Shown: piece after piece, positions 13,687 through 14,157 of the stretch
Numbering within the stretch: the first letter of the stretch is position 1
Layout of the letters: the number at the start of each line of letters is the position of its first letter
From: Candidatus Aenigmatarchaeota archaeon
GTDB taxonomy: Archaea; Aenigmatarchaeota; Aenigmatarchaeia; Aenigmatarchaeales; SZUA-1535
NCBI GenBank assembly: GCA_015521535.1
Contig: WAOA01000034.1
Span: forward strand, 1 to 14,157
DNA length: 14,157 bases
Direction: 5' to 3'
Translations under genes and position numbers: made by a program
Notes under the pieces: generated by a model
Told to the model about the DNA's origin: nothing
The model's database searches: none
Seen by the model: the letters and a program-made list of their open reading frames with translations, nothing else

Positions 13687-14157
13687 TTAATCAAATTCTT
13701 CGGTATGATGCCCATCGTAAAGGCGGGGAAAGCAGCGCGGTGTATGCGGTTTTACGTTTTCCGTTAAATCGAGGAAATCGTTTACAACGCCGCAAACCGC
13801 TTCTAATACTTTTCTTCCCCGCGGGGTTAAAAGATTGAAACGTCTTTCATCAAATTTTACATAACTTTCGAAACCAAGGGTGTTTCCGCATCCTCTGACC
13901 CATTCTCCTGTTTCTTTAAGTCCGATGTAGCATTCAAGAAGGCGTTTCCATTTCTCGGTAAAGTAATTAAATTGCTCAATCGTAAGAGAAATTCCTTTTG
14001 GAATATATCTTCCATAAACATAGTCTCTTTCTATATTTAAACAAATCTTAGGCGGTTCATCAGTATCAGAATTAAGTTTACCACATATTCTTCGAGAGGT
14101 CCACTCATAAGGCTCTGTGGAGTACTTTTCAAATACTTTTACGGGAGGGAGTAAGTC
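13687..14157 (-). CDS. Unrecognised protein, C-terminal 156 residues; 5' end beyond window
   Basis: The minus strand is open from the window edge to TAA at 13687-13689 (157 codons including the stop). No start is visible, so the gene begins outside. I do not recognise the family. The visible part is soluble and aromatic-rich with scattered Cys and His. Features include a YGRYIPKG loop, a helical EQFNYFTEKWKRLLECYIG stretch, an acidic C-terminal third, and a His/Cys-containing ending HTPRCFPRL to GHHTEEFD. There is no signal peptide, membrane helix or obvious catalytic signature in this part. Codon use looks like the neighbouring genes. The plus-strand frame over 13641-13838 is a shadow of it. 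Confidence 0.7.
   Translation of the reverse strand, partial: DLLPPVKVFEKYSTEPYEWTSRRICGKLNSDTDEPPKICLNIERDYVYGRYIPKGISLTIEQFNYFTEKWKRLLECYIGLKETGEWVRGCGNTLGFESYVKFDERRFNLLTPRGRKVLEAVCGVVNDFLDLTENVKPHTPRCFPRLYDGHHTEEFD

Overview
The window comes from an archaeon. It holds a single-subunit rpoB next to rpoA split into A' and A'', with rpoH, L30e and a short two-KH NusA in the archaeal order. It also holds GatE (the archaeal tRNA-dependent amidotransferase subunit), an Nre DNA-repair protein, and TATA-box promoters about 26 bases upstream of leaderless starts. The DNA is AT-rich and the proteins are rich in Lys, Glu and Ile. A compact RNA polymerase, a shortened GatE and very tight spacing suggest a DPANN-type or other reduced lineage. 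That placement is inference; no rRNA is present to settle it.

Layout. 1-1017 (-) is the N-terminal part of a secreted, sequon-rich surface protein with a DUF2341-type domain. It diverges from a stand-alone AroQ chorismate mutase (about 1146-1412, +). A 350-base gap follows, with a terminator and a somewhat GC-richer, structured, non-genic patch. gatE (1764-3230, +) converges on a two-gene minus-strand unit: a 165-residue membrane protein and a 37-residue membrane peptide overlapping it by ATGA. The nre gene (3857-5059, +) diverges from that unit across 38 bases and converges on the transcription operon.

The main block is one minus-strand operon, rpoH-rpoB-rpoA1-rpoA2-rpl30e-nusA (12919 down to 5067). 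It encodes RNA polymerase subunits H, B, A' and A'', ribosomal protein L30e and a NusA-like elongation factor. Spacers are 4-11 bases, and at most junctions the stop codon touches or lies inside the next Shine-Dalgarno. Upstream on the same strand is a DUF355 adenosine-specific kinase (13011-13499). After a 187-base gap, the window ends in the C-terminal part of an unrecognised protein (13687-14157).

Most of the window is housekeeping. I see no CRISPR array, intact mobile element, rRNA, tRNA or defence system. The best leads are departures from family norms: GatE without its AspRS-like insertion domain, an A' subunit with a shortened clamp head and an unusual bridge-helix sequence, and the unannotated membrane-peptide pair. 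Also of note are a PCNA-binding motif whose codons double as a poly-T terminator and a structured intergenic patch that several reading frames cross without stops.
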